Shown here one piece after another: positions 17,135 through 25,994 of a stretch of DNA of 38,929 nt (the stretch's first letter is position 1; each line of letters begins with the position of its first letter). The notes under the pieces were generated by a model. It worked only from the letters and a program-made list of their open reading frames with translations. It searched no databases and had not been told where the DNA came from. This DNA is from Pseudomonadota bacterium (lineage in GTDB: Bacteria > Pseudomonadota > Gammaproteobacteria > Steroidobacterales > Steroidobacteraceae): contig JAFEDS010000008.1 of assembly GCA_018241505.1 (NCBI GenBank), positions 1 through 38,929 of the forward strand, in the 5' to 3' direction. The translations under genes and the position numbers were made by a program.

Positions 17135-18610
17135 CTATTCGATCACTTTGAGAAAGTCACCCGCGCGCGCTTCGCCCTTTGGATACAGTCCATTCAGCAA
17201 CTCGAGGCGTTCCTGCTGAAATGTCTCATCGGGCACGCGCTTGACGTAATCCGCAAGTCCAAGCTTGCCGGTCACCGGCACGATTCTGATTCTGTACGGC
17301 TGAGCCAGCGGATATTCCGCGGGCTTCAAATGACGCATCGTCTGAATGCAGCTCATGAAGATCCCGTCATCGACGGGAGCACCATTCGCACTGGAGCGAC
17401 TCGCACCGCCTATGAGGAATGCGCTCCTGTCGCGGTAGAGCACCGTCCAGCGCACAGGACCTTCACCCCCATCGAGGGGCGAACCCGAGCGTGCAATGAG
17501 GGTGTAACCCTCCATGCCGTCCACCGAAATATCGGCACCTCGCGAGAAGCCGCCGCCTTTCAACTTCTTCAGCAGAAATTCCCGGGGCGACAGCTCAGAG
17601 CGTTTTTCCGTGGTGATCTGCAGCAGCGCATCTTTTGCTTTCGAATAGACGAGCAGACGATCGCGAAGATTGCTCACGTTCCATTGCCGGGGAAAGGCAA
17701 CTGTCAGGGCCATGCCTTCGTGATAAAAGCGATTGTCACGGACGATGCCCTGCTCGCGGCTGGACCCGTATGGGAGCCCGTCGATTGCGTGCATATATGC
17801 ATCACGATTGTCCACCCAACCGCCAGGCGGCGCGCCGGAAATGTGCGCGGCCTGTTGCACGGCCTGAATTGCGCGCGCATCCGGCGCGGGATGGTTTGAG
17901 AACACGCCGTGATAGATGTTGGGTTCGCGGGATTCCTCCTTCGCCCGCCGCAGCTCGAACGCCTCCTGGCTCTTCAATACTTTGAACAGGGCGGTCATGG
18001 CCTCCGGTCGATAGCCCGCCCGGGCGGCGTATTCGAGCCCCAGGCGGTCCGCCTCCATCTCGTTCTCGCGGCCGTAGCCCTGAAACCAGGCAGTTGCGCC
18101 GATGTTCGCCATTTGGGCGATTGCTTCTGAACCGGTGGCAATTGCGGCAGCCACCGCTCCCACTGTCATCAACACGCCCCGCGTCTCCGTGCGTGCCGGA
18201 TGTCGTGCCACATCGTGCCCAATCTCATGGCCCAGAACTGCAGCCAGCTCCGCTTCGGAATTGAGGTAGTTCAGCAAGCCGCGATGGATGTAGACGTAGC
18301 CGCCACCCGGTGTGAATGCGTTGACCTCTTCGTCGTCGAGCACGAAGAAACGGAAGTTCCAGTTGGATATGGGTGTTTGGGCGGCGACTTTTGCGCCGAT
18401 ACGCTGCACGTAGTCCTGTACGGACTGGTCTTCGTACAGGCCGTAGAACTGGATGATTTCCTGGTGAACGCGCCTGGCCTGATCCTGTTCGCCCTTCACC
18501 GAGGTGAGAACGACGTTATGACCACCCGTTGCGGGATTGGAAGCGCAGGCCGCCGTTAAGACAGATGCAGCGGCCGAGAGGATGAAGTTACGGACCACGG
18601 CGAATTCCAT
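17135..18610 (-). CDS. M48-family metalloprotease, putative lipoprotein
   Basis: Periplasmic zinc protease, about 491 residues from ATG 18610 (a TTG at 18619 would add three). The N-terminus is a signal segment ending SVLTAAC (Cys22), an imperfect lipobox because Thr replaces Leu at -3. HEIGH (H128, E129, H132) gives the zinc site, with the third ligand in ENEMEAD at about 182-188. The C-terminal part (about 290-490) is a separate beta-rich region ending [20 protein letters not shown], as in COG4784-like Zn proteases. By family it would act in envelope quality control, similar to BepA, but it lacks obvious TPR repeats. The gene is alone between gltA and rpmE. Confidence 0.87.
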   Translation of the reverse strand: MEFAVVRNFILSAAASVLTAACASNPATGGHNVVLTSVKGEQDQARRVHQEIIQFYGLYEDQSVQDYVQRIGAKVAAQTPISNWNFRFFVLDDEEVNAFTPGGGYVYIHRGLLNYLNSEAELAAVLGHEIGHDVARHPARTETRGVLMTVGAVAAAIATGSEAIAQMANIGATAWFQGYGRENEMEADRLGLEYAARAGYRPEAMTALFKVLKSQEAFELRRAKEESREPNIYHGVFSNHPAPDARAIQAVQQAAHISGAPPGGWVDNRDAYMHAIDGLPYGSSREQGIVRDNRFYHEGMALTVAFPRQWNVSNLRDRLLVYSKAKDALLQITTEKRSELSPREFLLKKLKGGGFSRGADISVDGMEGYTLIARSGSPLDGGEGPVRWTVLYRDRSAFLIGGASRSSANGAPVDDGIFMSCIQTMRHLKPAEYPLAQPYRIRIVPVTGKLGLADYVKRVPDETFQQERLELLNGLYPKGEARAGDFLKVIE

Positions 18611-18637
18611 GGTCCGCAACTGTAGACCGATGCTTCG

Positions 18638-18856
18638 TTACTTCGCAGCGGCGCCCGCGGCGGCGTACTTCTTGCGGAACTTGTCGACGCGGCCGGCGGT
18701 ATCGACAATCTTCTGCTTGCCGGTATAGAACGGATGGCAGTTCGAGCACACCTCGACCTGCAGATCGTGGCCGAGGGTCGAGCTGGTCTTGAACGAATTG
18801 CCGCAAGTGCAATTGACCGAGATCTCTTTGTATTCGGGATGGCCTGTGGCTTTCAT
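18638..18856 (-). CDS. rpmE: 50S ribosomal protein L31 (zinc-binding type)
   Basis: 72 residues from ATG 18856 ([20 protein letters not shown]). The zinc ligands of the C+ form are present: C16, C18, C37 and C40. A longer open frame to 18949 is only the untranslated leader. The C-terminus ends in an Ala-rich tail ([11 protein letters not shown]). Confidence 0.97.
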   Translation of the reverse strand: MKATGHPEYKEISVNCTCGNSFKTSSTLGHDLQVEVCSNCHPFYTGKQKIVDTAGRVDKFRKKYAAAGAAAK

Positions 18857-18930
18857 GGAGTCACCGCTGAGCTGAAATAGGTGCCGACCGGGTTTATGGC
18901 GGCGACGGGTTCGAAAATAAAGGGCGCGGG

Positions 18931-18959
18931 AGTTTAGCGGCACTTCCACCCGTCCTCAA
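18931..18959 (-). promoter_or_regulatory. rpmE: Candidate rpmE promoter
   Basis: TTGAGG (18959-18954), 17 bases, TAAACT (18936-18931) on the minus strand; both boxes match 4 of 6 and the spacing is optimal. The leader would be about 70 nt. Confidence 0.5.
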
Positions 18960-19038
18960 GCTTTCGATGCTGAAGCGTCGCTGGAAGCTGGGCCGGGTGC
19001 ACAGCAGCAGAGGGGAACGGGTCCGAGCAAGCGTTTCC

Positions 19039-19061
19039 TTATCCACAGAAGCTGTGGATAA
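19039..19061. other. Palindromic pair of perfect DnaA boxes
   Basis: TTATCCACA (19039-19047) and its inverse TGTGGATAA (19053-19061) form a perfect inverted repeat with 10-base arms and a 3-base centre. A third, degenerate half (TGTGGACTT, 19065-19073) follows. About 30 bases to the right lies an AT-rich stretch (ATTGCATATTTATTACC, about 19107-19123). The 420-base gap between rpmE and hemW holds no gene. Known DnaA boxes have exactly this 9-mer; a regulatory or replication role here is inference. Confidence 0.75.
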
Positions 19062-19277
19062 CTCTGTGGACTTCTCAGGCTACCGAGGTCGAAAAGCGCG
19101 GCCATATTGCATATTTATTACCTTGGTGAAAAAATGACCAGGGTATTTCAGGCTGATTTTTCAAAGGGTTATGGCCACATCATGGAGCAACATCGCCTGT
19201 TTTGCTCGTAATGTACTCATTTGCCGACGAGGCCCTCCGACCTGTGTATAAAGCCCGCGAGCGGCCGGGAAATCTTC

Positions 19278-20480
19278 TCAAATCGCGGTTGACAATCCAA
19301 AAGCCCCGGTCAATCCGGGGTTTTTATTCAGGAAGCTGAGCAGGAGCTCGTTCAGAAACTGCAAGCCGACCGTTGTGGTAACGAGACGCGGGCCCTGGAC
19401 AGCGAGCAGGCCGCGCTGAATGAGTTTTTCCACCTGGGCGGCGATCGCCTGCCACTCGAGCCCGGTACGCTGGGTGAAAGTTTCGATGTCGACGCCGTGG
19501 ACCAGGCGCAGGGCATTCAGCATGAATTCGAATGGTAGATCGGCTTCGGGAACGGCCTTTCGGGTCATTGCCGCGGGCGCCGTCGGTGCTACGGCGACGT
19601 AGCGCCTGGGCTCGCGCGGCTGGGTGGTCCTGACGATGGTGTTTGTTGCGGGGAACGTGATCTTGCCGTGCGCCCCGGCACCCACACCGAGATAGTCGCC
19701 GAAGGTCCAGTAATTGAGGTTATGCCGGCACTGCCTTCCGGGCTGCGCGTACGCGGACACTTCGTACTGAGCGAAACCGGCTTCGGCCAGACGGGTACCG
19801 CACGCTGCCAGGATTTCCGCCGCCGTATCGTCTGTAGGCAAATCCGTCGGCGGTTGGGCCGCGAACACTGTTCCCGGCTCCAATGTAAGCTGATAGTGCG
19901 ACAGATGTGTTGGTTTGAGCGCGATTGCGCACTCCACATCTGACAACGCTGCTGACACATCCTGCCCCGGCAATGCGTACATCAAGTCGAGATTGAAGTT
20001 CGTGAGCCCCGCGGCGTGCAGCTCTTCAGCGGCGCGACGCGTTTCATCGGGCGAGTGAATTCGGCCCAGCGCTGTCAGCGTTTTCGCATTGAAGCTTTGC
20101 GCACCCAGAGACACCCGATTCACGCCTGCAGCCCGATACTCGGCGAAACGGCCGCGTTCGATCGTCCCTGGATTGGCCTCCATCGTGACCTCAACATCGG
20201 ACGCTAATGTCAGATGCTTTCGCCCGGTGTCGAGTACCCTTTCGATCGCAGACGGCGAAAACAGGCTCGGTGTACCCCCGCCCATGAAGATACTGATGAC
20301 TTCACGGCCGGCGACATCGGGCGCCTGGCTTTCCAGGTCGCGCCCCAGAGCGTCGAGGTAGCTGCTTTCCTCCAACTCGCCGTGCAAGGTGTACGAGTTG
20401 AAATCACAGTACGGGCATTTCCGGACGCACCACGGGAAGTGCAGGTAAAGCGAGAGAGGGGGTGCTATGAGCCGGGACAT
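19278..20480 (-). CDS. hemW: Radical SAM heme chaperone HemW
   Basis: Coproporphyrinogen-dehydrogenase-like protein that, by family, delivers heme. 400 residues; the 4Fe-4S/SAM motif CVRKCPYC has C18, C22 and C25, followed by the GGGTPS motif (about 67-72) and the C-terminal HemW domain. It overlaps the end of rdgB by 16 bases. The last 15 or so residues (NKNPGLTGAFGLSTAI) are encoded by a terminator hairpin and do not look like family sequence; the usual end is expected just after LLLSFL. Confidence 0.95.
   Translation of the reverse strand: MSRLIAPPLSLYLHFPWCVRKCPYCDFNSYTLHGELEESSYLDALGRDLESQAPDVAGREVISIFMGGGTPSLFSPSAIERVLDTGRKHLTLASDVEVTMEANPGTIERGRFAEYRAAGVNRVSLGAQSFNAKTLTALGRIHSPDETRRAAEELHAAGLTNFNLDLMYALPGQDVSAALSDVECAIALKPTHLSHYQLTLEPGTVFAAQPPTDLPTDDTAAEILAACGTRLAEAGFAQYEVSAYAQPGRQCRHNLNYWTFGDYLGVGAGAHGKITFPATNTIVRTTQPREPRRYVAVAPTAPAAMTRKAVPEADLPFEFMLNALRLVHGVDIETFTQRTGLEWQAIAAQVEKLIQRGLLAVQGPRLVTTTVGLQFLNELLLSFLNKNPGLTGAFGLSTAI
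19299..19325. terminator. Terminator hairpin overlapping the 3' end of hemW
   Basis: AAAAGCCCCGG / CCGGGGTTTTT with a 5-base loop. On the plus strand it is followed by TTTTTATT; on the minus strand by CTTTTGGATT, so it could work in both directions. It lies inside the last 14 codons of the hemW reading frame. Confidence 0.7.
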
Positions 20481-21067
20481 GCGTTCTGAAGTTGCGTGAG
20501 GAGAGAACGCAGAGCCTTACCCCGGTGGCTCAGCGAGTTCTTCTCCGCCGGGTCGAGCTCTGCGGCTGTGCGGTCGAAACCGCTGGGAATGAATATGGGG
20601 TCGTACCCGAAGCCTCCCAAGCCCCTCGGCTCCGTAATGAGCGTCCCTTCCCAGACGCCGGCGGCCAATATCGGGTGGGGGTCATCAGCGGTCCGGACGA
20701 ACGCAATGACACACTGGTAGCGAGCCATGCGCTTTCCCTCGGGAACCCCCGCCATTTCGCGCAACATCTTGCGAAGATTCTCATCATCGCTCGCCCCCTC
20801 ACCCGCGTAACGAGCGGAGTAAATCCCGGGGCGTCCATCCAGCGCATCCACTTCGATTCCGGAGTCGTCGGCCAGCGAGGGAAGACTCGAAGCAGCAGCC
20901 GCATAGCGCGCTTTCAGGAGCGCGTTTGCGATAAAGCTGTCGCCGGTTTCGGGCGGCGTTTCGATTCCCAGCGTGTTTTGGGCAACTACGTCGTAGCCGA
21001 GCGGGGCGAGCAGAGCAGCAAGCTCACGAAGCTTGCCCTTGTTACTGCTGGCAAGAACTACACGCAT
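20465..21067 (-). CDS. rdgB: dITP/XTP pyrophosphatase (RdgB/HAM1)
   Basis: House-cleaning enzyme that removes dITP, ITP and XTP from the nucleotide pool. 200 residues with LASSNKGKL at the N-terminus, the catalytic/metal segment LADDSGIEVDALDGRPGIYS, and GGFGYDPIF plus SHRGKAL near the C-terminus. It lies 13 bases after rph and overlaps hemW, the common rph-rdgB-hemW order. Confidence 0.97.
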   Translation of the reverse strand: MRVVLASSNKGKLRELAALLAPLGYDVVAQNTLGIETPPETGDSFIANALLKARYAAAASSLPSLADDSGIEVDALDGRPGIYSARYAGEGASDDENLRKMLREMAGVPEGKRMARYQCVIAFVRTADDPHPILAAGVWEGTLITEPRGLGGFGYDPIFIPSGFDRTAAELDPAEKNSLSHRGKALRSLLTQLQNACPGS

Positions 21068-21080
21068 GGCGCGCCGATAA

Positions 21081-21809
21081 TCAGGCCGACTGCAGGGCCT
21101 GGGTTTGTAACGCGAACAATCGACCGATACCCGTTGCCGCGAGATTCAAAAGCGCATCGAGCTCATGGCGTCGGAACGCATGGCCTTCCGCCGTACCCTG
21201 AACCTCAACGAAGCCGCCGCCGTTGTTCATTACCACATTCATGTCAGTTTCGGCGGTCGAGTCTTCGGCGTAGTCCAGATCCAACACGGGCGTACCGTTG
21301 TATATACCCACCGATATAGCCGCAATCTGACCGTGCAACGGGCTCGCACCAATCGCCCTGCGAGCGACCAGCTTTTCGCAGGCGTCCGCAAGCGCGACGA
21401 AACCACCTGTAATTGACGCGGTTCGCGTGCCGCCGTCAGCCTGGAGCACATCGCAATCGATAGTGACCGTGCGCTCGCCGAGCGCCTTCAGGTCCGTGAC
21501 GGCTCGCAGTGAGCGTCCAATGAGCCGCTGGATTTCCTGGGTACGACCGCTCTGCTTGCCCTTCGCGGCCTCGCGAGCGGATCGAGTATGTGTCGAGCGT
21601 GGCAGCATGCCGTACTCCGCCGTCACCCAGCCCTGGCCCTTGCCACGAAGGAACGACGGTACGGTGTCCTCGACGCTCGCAGTGCACAGGACATGGGTAT
21701 CGCCAAACTGCACCAGCACGGAGCCTTCGGCATGCTTGGTGAACCGTCGGGTGAAAGTGACCGGCCGCAGCTCGTCGGCGGCCCGATTGCTAGGTCTGCT
21801 GAAACTCAT
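21081..21809 (-). CDS. rph: Ribonuclease PH
   Basis: Phosphorolytic 3' exonuclease that trims tRNA and rRNA ends. 242 residues, the usual length. [20 protein letters not shown] and [20 protein letters not shown] are family signatures, followed by [18 protein letters not shown]. Its ATG overlaps the stop codon of the PP2C gene (TAATG), so translation is coupled. Confidence 0.97.
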   Translation of the reverse strand: MSFSRPSNRAADELRPVTFTRRFTKHAEGSVLVQFGDTHVLCTASVEDTVPSFLRGKGQGWVTAEYGMLPRSTHTRSAREAAKGKQSGRTQEIQRLIGRSLRAVTDLKALGERTVTIDCDVLQADGGTRTASITGGFVALADACEKLVARRAIGASPLHGQIAAISVGIYNGTPVLDLDYAEDSTAETDMNVVMNNGGGFVEVQGTAEGHAFRRHELDALLNLAATGIGRLFALQTQALQSA

Positions 21810-22606
21810 TACTCACTTATCCAACGCAGCGCTGCCGCTGACGTGTTATCGCTCGCTGCGCCACTACGTATGACTGCGCGCTCTGCAAGATCGGTCAGCG
21901 TCTGCCGCAGGTTCACACCCGGAGCAGTCAACTCGCTCGCCAGCTCGTTATCTCGCACGCCCGCCCACATCCCATCAGTGCAGACGAGAAGAACGTCGTT
22001 TGCTTCCAAAGGGCGACGCTTGGCGAGCGTCATATCCGGAAGAATTGGATCTCCGCCCAGGCAACATTCCACAAAGTTGCGCATGGGATGTACTTGCGCC
22101 TGCTCCGCCGTAATCAATCCTTCGCGGAGCAGTAACTCGACGTGGCTGTGATCGCGCGTGCGGTAGACGACACCACCCTGGCGCAAATGATAGAGACGGC
22201 TGTCGCCTACATGTGCCCACCAGGTTGCGCCCTGCTGAATGACACAAACGGCGCAGGTGGCGCGCGGCCGATGTTCAATGGGCAGGTTGGACCCGAGCTT
22301 CACAACCTCCTCGTGCGCTCTGCCCAGCGTGAGGTGCAGAAAGCCCATGGGATCGAACATGGGCTGCGATGTGTGCCAGAACGCCTCGAGAATGACCTGC
22401 TGCGTCACCTCGGCTGCCCGGGCGCCATTGGCGTGGCCACCCATGCCGTCGACAACGACAAGCAAGGCAGCATGCTCCGCGACAGCGCAGGAGACCCTGT
22501 CCTGGTTCTCTTCGCGCCCGCCGAGAAGGCTGATATCTGCGTGGTCCACCCGCAAGAAGATTTCCGTACTTCTGTTAGACTGCCGCTTTATATCACCCCG
22601 CAGCAT
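21809..22606 (-). CDS. PP2C-family serine/threonine phosphatase
   Basis: Metal-dependent protein phosphatase, 265 residues from ATG 22606. An in-frame GTG at 22549 would start with [18 protein letters not shown], which is closer to family N-termini, so the first 19 residues may not be translated. It has the acidic motifs of the family: [32 protein letters not shown] and ASDNTSA. It would be cytoplasmic and reverse Ser/Thr phosphorylation, but no Hanks-type kinase is in the window. It sits between rph and the divergent yicC and is coupled to rph. Confidence 0.9.
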   Translation of the reverse strand: MLRGDIKRQSNRSTEIFLRVDHADISLLGGREENQDRVSCAVAEHAALLVVVDGMGGHANGARAAEVTQQVILEAFWHTSQPMFDPMGFLHLTLGRAHEEVVKLGSNLPIEHRPRATCAVCVIQQGATWWAHVGDSRLYHLRQGGVVYRTRDHSHVELLLREGLITAEQAQVHPMRNFVECCLGGDPILPDMTLAKRRPLEANDVLLVCTDGMWAGVRDNELASELTAPGVNLRQTLTDLAERAVIRSGAASDNTSAAALRWISE

Positions 22607-22648
22607 ACTCGCGTAGTTTCCGCTCCCGCCTTGACAACAATAGCCAGC

Positions 22649-23500
22649 ATGACAGGTTTCGCACGCCGCGAGCTATCGGGGCAGTGGGGGACTCTCGTCT
22701 GTGAGATCCGCAGCGTCAACCACCGCTTCCTGGAGCCGGGGTTTCGCCTGCCCGATGAGCTCCGCCAGACAGAATCCGAGCTGCGACAGCGGCTTGCGAA
22801 GGAGATCAAGCGCGGGAAGGTCGATTGCTCTATGTCATATCGCCGCCTGCAGGGGGCGGACAGCACACTCGAGGTCGATCCCGGTGCGCTGGAGCGACTG
22901 ACCGCGCGCGTGCGGGAAGTAAGCAAATTGCTGCCGGAACATTCGGTCAACGTACTGGACATACTCCGGTGGCCGGGTGTGCTCCGGGACGACTCGAACC
23001 CAGCGGATGATCTTCTCGCGACTGCCCGTACGCTGTTCGATGCGACGGTCGGAGAGCTCGCCGCGGCGCGTGCGCGGGAGGGACTTCGGTTGCGCGAGCT
23101 ACTGGAGCAACGCTGCAGTGCACTGGAAACGTTGGTCCAGCAGGTGCGCCGGCGTCTGCCCGACGTCCAGGCGCGCATCCGTGCGAAGCTCAATGAGCGC
23201 CTGAGCGAGTTGCAAATCAATGTCGACCGCGACCGCCTGGAGCAGGAGCTGGCGCTGGTGTTGCAGCGACTCGATGTCGACGAGGAGCTCGATCGGCTGA
23301 CGGGCCATATTGTTGAGATCCGGCGGATCATCAACGGCGCCGAGCCGGCGGGGCGCCGCCTCGATTTCCTCATGCAGGAGCTCAATCGCGAAGCCAACAC
23401 GCTGTCGTCCAAGTCGCAGGACCTGGAGACGACGCGTAGTGCGGTGGATATGAAGGTGATTATTGAGCAGATGCGGGAGCAGGTGCAGAACATCGAGTGA
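22649..23500 (+). CDS. yicC: YicC-family endoribonuclease
   Basis: 283 residues from ATG 22649, beginning MTGFARRELSGQWGTLVCEI as family members do. The middle has the conserved KRGKVDCSMSYR and the C-terminus GRRLDFLMQELNREANTLSS, then KSQDLETTRSAVDMKVIIEQ. E. coli YicC is 287 residues. Recent work places this family among RNA-processing nucleases. The frame is open upstream to 22142 but that part lies antisense to the phosphatase. The last 24 bases or so are repeated at 23849-23872. Confidence 0.95.
   Translation: MTGFARRELSGQWGTLVCEIRSVNHRFLEPGFRLPDELRQTESELRQRLAKEIKRGKVDCSMSYRRLQGADSTLEVDPGALERLTARVREVSKLLPEHSVNVLDILRWPGVLRDDSNPADDLLATARTLFDATVGELAAARAREGLRLRELLEQRCSALETLVQQVRRRLPDVQARIRAKLNERLSELQINVDRDRLEQELALVLQRLDVDEELDRLTGHIVEIRRIINGAEPAGRRLDFLMQELNREANTLSSKSQDLETTRSAVDMKVIIEQMREQVQNIE
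23472..23495 (+). repeat. yicC-end direct repeat, copy 1
   Basis: 24-base element at the 3' end of yicC (encoding MREQVQNIE) that occurs again, without mismatch, at 23849-23872. The copies are 377 bases apart and flank the 105-residue unknown gene. Confidence 0.85.
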
Positions 23501-23522
23501 TGTTTTGGCCTGTTGCTGCCGC

Positions 23523-23840
23523 ATGAAGAAAGTCAGGCGCAGATCGCTTGCCGAAATCGACCGGAAACTCAGTAGGGCGGTGAAGTTGCTGGATGCTGCA
23601 GCTCACGATCTGCGCGATACCCGACTCAATCCACGAGAGAACATTTCCAAAATCGGCTCGGCACTCGTCGCAGTGTTCGAAGTTCAACACCAGATCTACC
23701 GGCGCGCGCCGGAGCTGGCACCGGAATGGATCAGGGATAAGCTCGCAATCGCAGGTGGGCCCTCGCGCAAAACCACAAAGGTGAAGCGGGTGAAGCCGAA
23801 GTGGCGCCGATCGTCCCGCGGTACATCACGCGACGCTTAG
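23523..23840 (+). CDS. Small unknown protein, 105 residues
   Basis: From ATG 23523 (MKKVRRRSLAEIDRKLSRAV). The body is amphipathic helix (RKLSRAVKLLDAAAHDLRDT, then ENISKIGSALVAVFEVQHQI) and the tail is strongly basic (SRKTTKVKRVKPKWRRSSRG), suggesting nucleic acid or ribosome contact. It has no signal peptide. It begins 22 bases after yicC and is bracketed by the two copies of the yicC-end repeat. I do not recognise a family. It is supported by protein-like composition and position only. Confidence 0.5.
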   Translation: MKKVRRRSLAEIDRKLSRAVKLLDAAAHDLRDTRLNPRENISKIGSALVAVFEVQHQIYRRAPELAPEWIRDKLAIAGGPSRKTTKVKRVKPKWRRSSRGTSRDA

Positions 23841-23848
23841 GGAACAAT

Positions 23849-23872
23849 TGCGGGAGCAGGTGCAGAACATCG
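23849..23872 (+). repeat. yicC-end direct repeat, copy 2
   Basis: Exact 24-base copy of the yicC 3' end, here outside any gene and followed by GGGTAG. Shortly after, GAGCGATGTTTCGCC (23889-23903) also resembles GAGTGATGTTTTGGCC found right after copy 1, so the similarity extends further with a small insertion. Confidence 0.85.
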
Positions 23873-23885
23873 GGTAGTCAAGGGC

Positions 23886-23914
23886 GTTGAGCGATGTTTC
23901 GCCGCCTTCTCAAC
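23886..23914. terminator. Weak hairpin between convergent genes
   Basis: GTTGAG (23886-23891) and CTCAAC (23909-23914) form a 6-bp stem between the converging small genes. No U-tract is seen, so the call is tentative. Confidence 0.25.
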
Positions 23915-23941
23915 CAGGGCGAGGATCTCGGACGCGCTTCT

Positions 23942-24334
23942 TCATATTGCCCCGCGCGTCTTGGCGCGTCGCTCATCAAACTGCCGCTCCGGGAATTTGC
24001 CGCTCGCCACCTGTAACAGCAGGTAGCCAACCAGCGTTTCGTGGCAACACTTTCCATTCGGATCGGCACCTTCCGACAACTGTGCTTTCACCATTGCCGG
24101 ATTGGTGAACATGACGCCGGAGCAAATCAGGCTGTGGCCGTTCTCGTCAGTCGTATGGATGAGCACCTGGTAGTTGTCAGGGTGCGCCTGGGTAAATTCA
24201 GTTACCAGCGCAACAGCCTGGTCAAAACATTGCTCGGTGAGCAGTGCATTGGCCAACCGCACCTCGGCCGCGTCAATGTCCGGAGTCTCCAGAAGCTCGC
24301 GGCCCTGGAATTCGATCTTCGCGCCGGGCTGCAC
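23942..24334 (-). CDS. Small unknown protein, about 130 residues
   Basis: The frame is protein-like (ELLETPDIDAAEVRLANALL, then DQAVALVTEFTQAHPDNYQV, then DPNGKCCHETLVGYLLLQVA). The only in-frame start near the front is GTG 24334; it has no good ribosome site. A strong AGGGAGGA site lies upstream but leads into a GTG in another frame, so the start is doubtful or the 5' end is damaged. The frame stays open upstream into the MFS gene, but that part is antisense-frame shadow. The protein is soluble, with a Cys-Cys pair; I recognise no family. It lies 80 bases downstream of the MFS gene on the same strand. Confidence 0.5.
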   Translation of the reverse strand: MQPGAKIEFQGRELLETPDIDAAEVRLANALLTEQCFDQAVALVTEFTQAHPDNYQVLIHTTDENGHSLICSGVMFTNPAMVKAQLSEGADPNGKCCHETLVGYLLLQVASGKFPERQFDERRAKTRGAI

Positions 24335-24414
24335 GCCGGCACAGCGCCACGGCGATCCTCCCTGATGGATGACGTGACCATAGCAGTGACGCGAACCTGC
24401 GAACTGTGACTTGG

Positions 24415-25839
24415 TTAATGTACTGACACTGAAGCGGGAACCGAGGCATGTATTGCTTTGGGCAGCCACAAGAGCCCGAGCCCCGCAGTCACGACAGCCA
24501 ACACCGCCCCGGTGGCAAACGCCACGTGATAACCACCAATCAACGCAACCATGGGATCCGCGCCCAGGACCAACAGTTTGCGCGTCCACGCCTCCGCGGA
24601 CGCGGCCAGGATCGCCAGCCCCAACGATCCGCCGATCATTGACGAAGTGCCGATCAACCCCGAGGCGAGCCCGGTGTCCTTGGGCGCAACACCCTGCATG
24701 GCCGACAGGAACAGCGGATTGCCGGCAACACCCGCCCCGATTGTGAACAGGGTCATACCGGGAAAGAGGTCCATCAAAACATCCCCCTGCACCGGAATTG
24801 CGGCGAGCAGGGCGAGTCCGAGTGCGGCTGCCAGGAGTCCGGCGGCAAACGGTCGCCTGATTCCATAGCGATGCACAATCCGGGCGGAAAAACCGAGCGC
24901 GAGCACCGCACTGATGAGACATGTCGGCAGGAAGATCAAAGAAACCTGCAGGGGACTCTTCCCCAGCACTCTCTGTAAATAGAGAGTCAGGAAAAAGGTC
25001 GAGAACATGGCCGCGGCGGCCAGCGCCGCTGTAATGTTGGTCACCACCAGCGGTCGATGGCGCAGCAACCCGAGCGGCATCAGCGGATTGCGCACGCGCG
25101 ATTCTATAAGAACAAACACCATCAGCAGCAGCAGGACACCGGCGTAAGTCGCGACCGACTGCCCCGAATACCAACCTACCTCCCCGCCGCTGATGATGCT
25201 GTAAACGGCCAGCATCAACGCTGCGGTCAAGGTGACGGCACCGCCGAAGTCCAGACGGCCCGGTGTCTGCCGATCGGCGAGCGCCTGAGGCAGCAGCCGC
25301 ACGCATAGCCCGAAGACGAGCGCACCGTACGGAATGTTGACCAGGAAAACCCAGTGCCAGTTGAGGAATGAAGTAATGAACCCGCCGAGCAGCACCCCCA
25401 GGGTGCCACCGGCCGAAGCAATGAATCCGTAGATACCGATCGCTTTCGCGCGTTCACCTGTCTCAGTGAACATGTTGGTAATGAGCGATAGCGCTACGGC
25501 ACTGACTACAGCACCGCCGATGCCTTGAAAAGCGCGCGCACAAATCAGCGCGGTCTGTGACGTGGACAACCCACACGCGAGCGATGCCAGCGTGAAGGTC
25601 ACAATACCTGTCAGGAACACCCGCCGGGCGCCGTAGAGGTCACCGAGGCGGCCGCCCAGCAACATGCAGCCGCCATAAGTGAGGATATAGGCATTGATGA
25701 GCCAGACGAGCGCGACCTGGGAAAATCCAAGGTCGGACCTGATCAGCGGCAGAGCGACGGTGACAACCGTCCCGTCCAGAACAATCATCACCACACCGAG
25801 ACTGAGCGCGATGAGAGCAACCCAACGCGGGTCCGGCAT
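24415..25839 (-). CDS. MFS transporter, DHA2 (EmrB/QacA-like) family
   Basis: 474 residues from ATG 25839, which has a GAGGT site 7 bases upstream; the frame extends to 25914 but that start is poorly supported. About 14 hydrophobic segments are visible, as in the DHA2 drug:H+ antiporters. The first helix carries IVLDGTVVTVALPLI (motif D1-like), and GGRLGDLYGARRVFLTG is motif A. It would export small hydrophobic compounds across the inner membrane; no membrane-fusion (EmrA) or outer-membrane partner lies next to it. The substrate is unknown. Confidence 0.9.
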   Translation of the reverse strand: MPDPRWVALIALSLGVVMIVLDGTVVTVALPLIRSDLGFSQVALVWLINAYILTYGGCMLLGGRLGDLYGARRVFLTGIVTFTLASLACGLSTSQTALICARAFQGIGGAVVSAVALSLITNMFTETGERAKAIGIYGFIASAGGTLGVLLGGFITSFLNWHWVFLVNIPYGALVFGLCVRLLPQALADRQTPGRLDFGGAVTLTAALMLAVYSIISGGEVGWYSGQSVATYAGVLLLLMVFVLIESRVRNPLMPLGLLRHRPLVVTNITAALAAAAMFSTFFLTLYLQRVLGKSPLQVSLIFLPTCLISAVLALGFSARIVHRYGIRRPFAAGLLAAALGLALLAAIPVQGDVLMDLFPGMTLFTIGAGVAGNPLFLSAMQGVAPKDTGLASGLIGTSSMIGGSLGLAILAASAEAWTRKLLVLGADPMVALIGGYHVAFATGAVLAVVTAGLGLLWLPKAIHASVPASVSVH

Positions 25840-25938
25840 GACGGCGACCTCGAAGGCAGTGAAAGAGGTCGCACCGTAACACAAGCGGGCGGCGTTACCG
25901 CCCCACTCCAACAAACATTCTCAACAACCCTGGTCGGT

Positions 25939-25966
25939 CACCGGCGTCTTGCGCCCAACGCCGGTG
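25939..25966. terminator. Strong hairpin between urcA-like gene and MFS gene
   Basis: CACCGGCGT (25939-25947) and ACGCCGGTG (25958-25966) form a perfect 9-bp stem with a 10-base loop, 29 bases after the UrcA-family stop on the minus strand. There is no U-tract, so it may be a transcript-stabilising structure and not a terminator. Confidence 0.35.
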
Positions 25967-25994
25967 CACCGCCATCGCACAACACAATGCAACA

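Noticed and set aside
19221-19325. Small plus-strand RNA ending at the 19299-19325 hairpin
   Set aside because: TATAAA at 19247 has no -35 at a workable distance, so a promoter could not be supported.
24340-25306. Upstream part of the long minus-strand frame 23942-25306
   Set aside because: It is the out-of-frame shadow of the MFS transporter; only the 3' part beyond the MFS stop looks coding.
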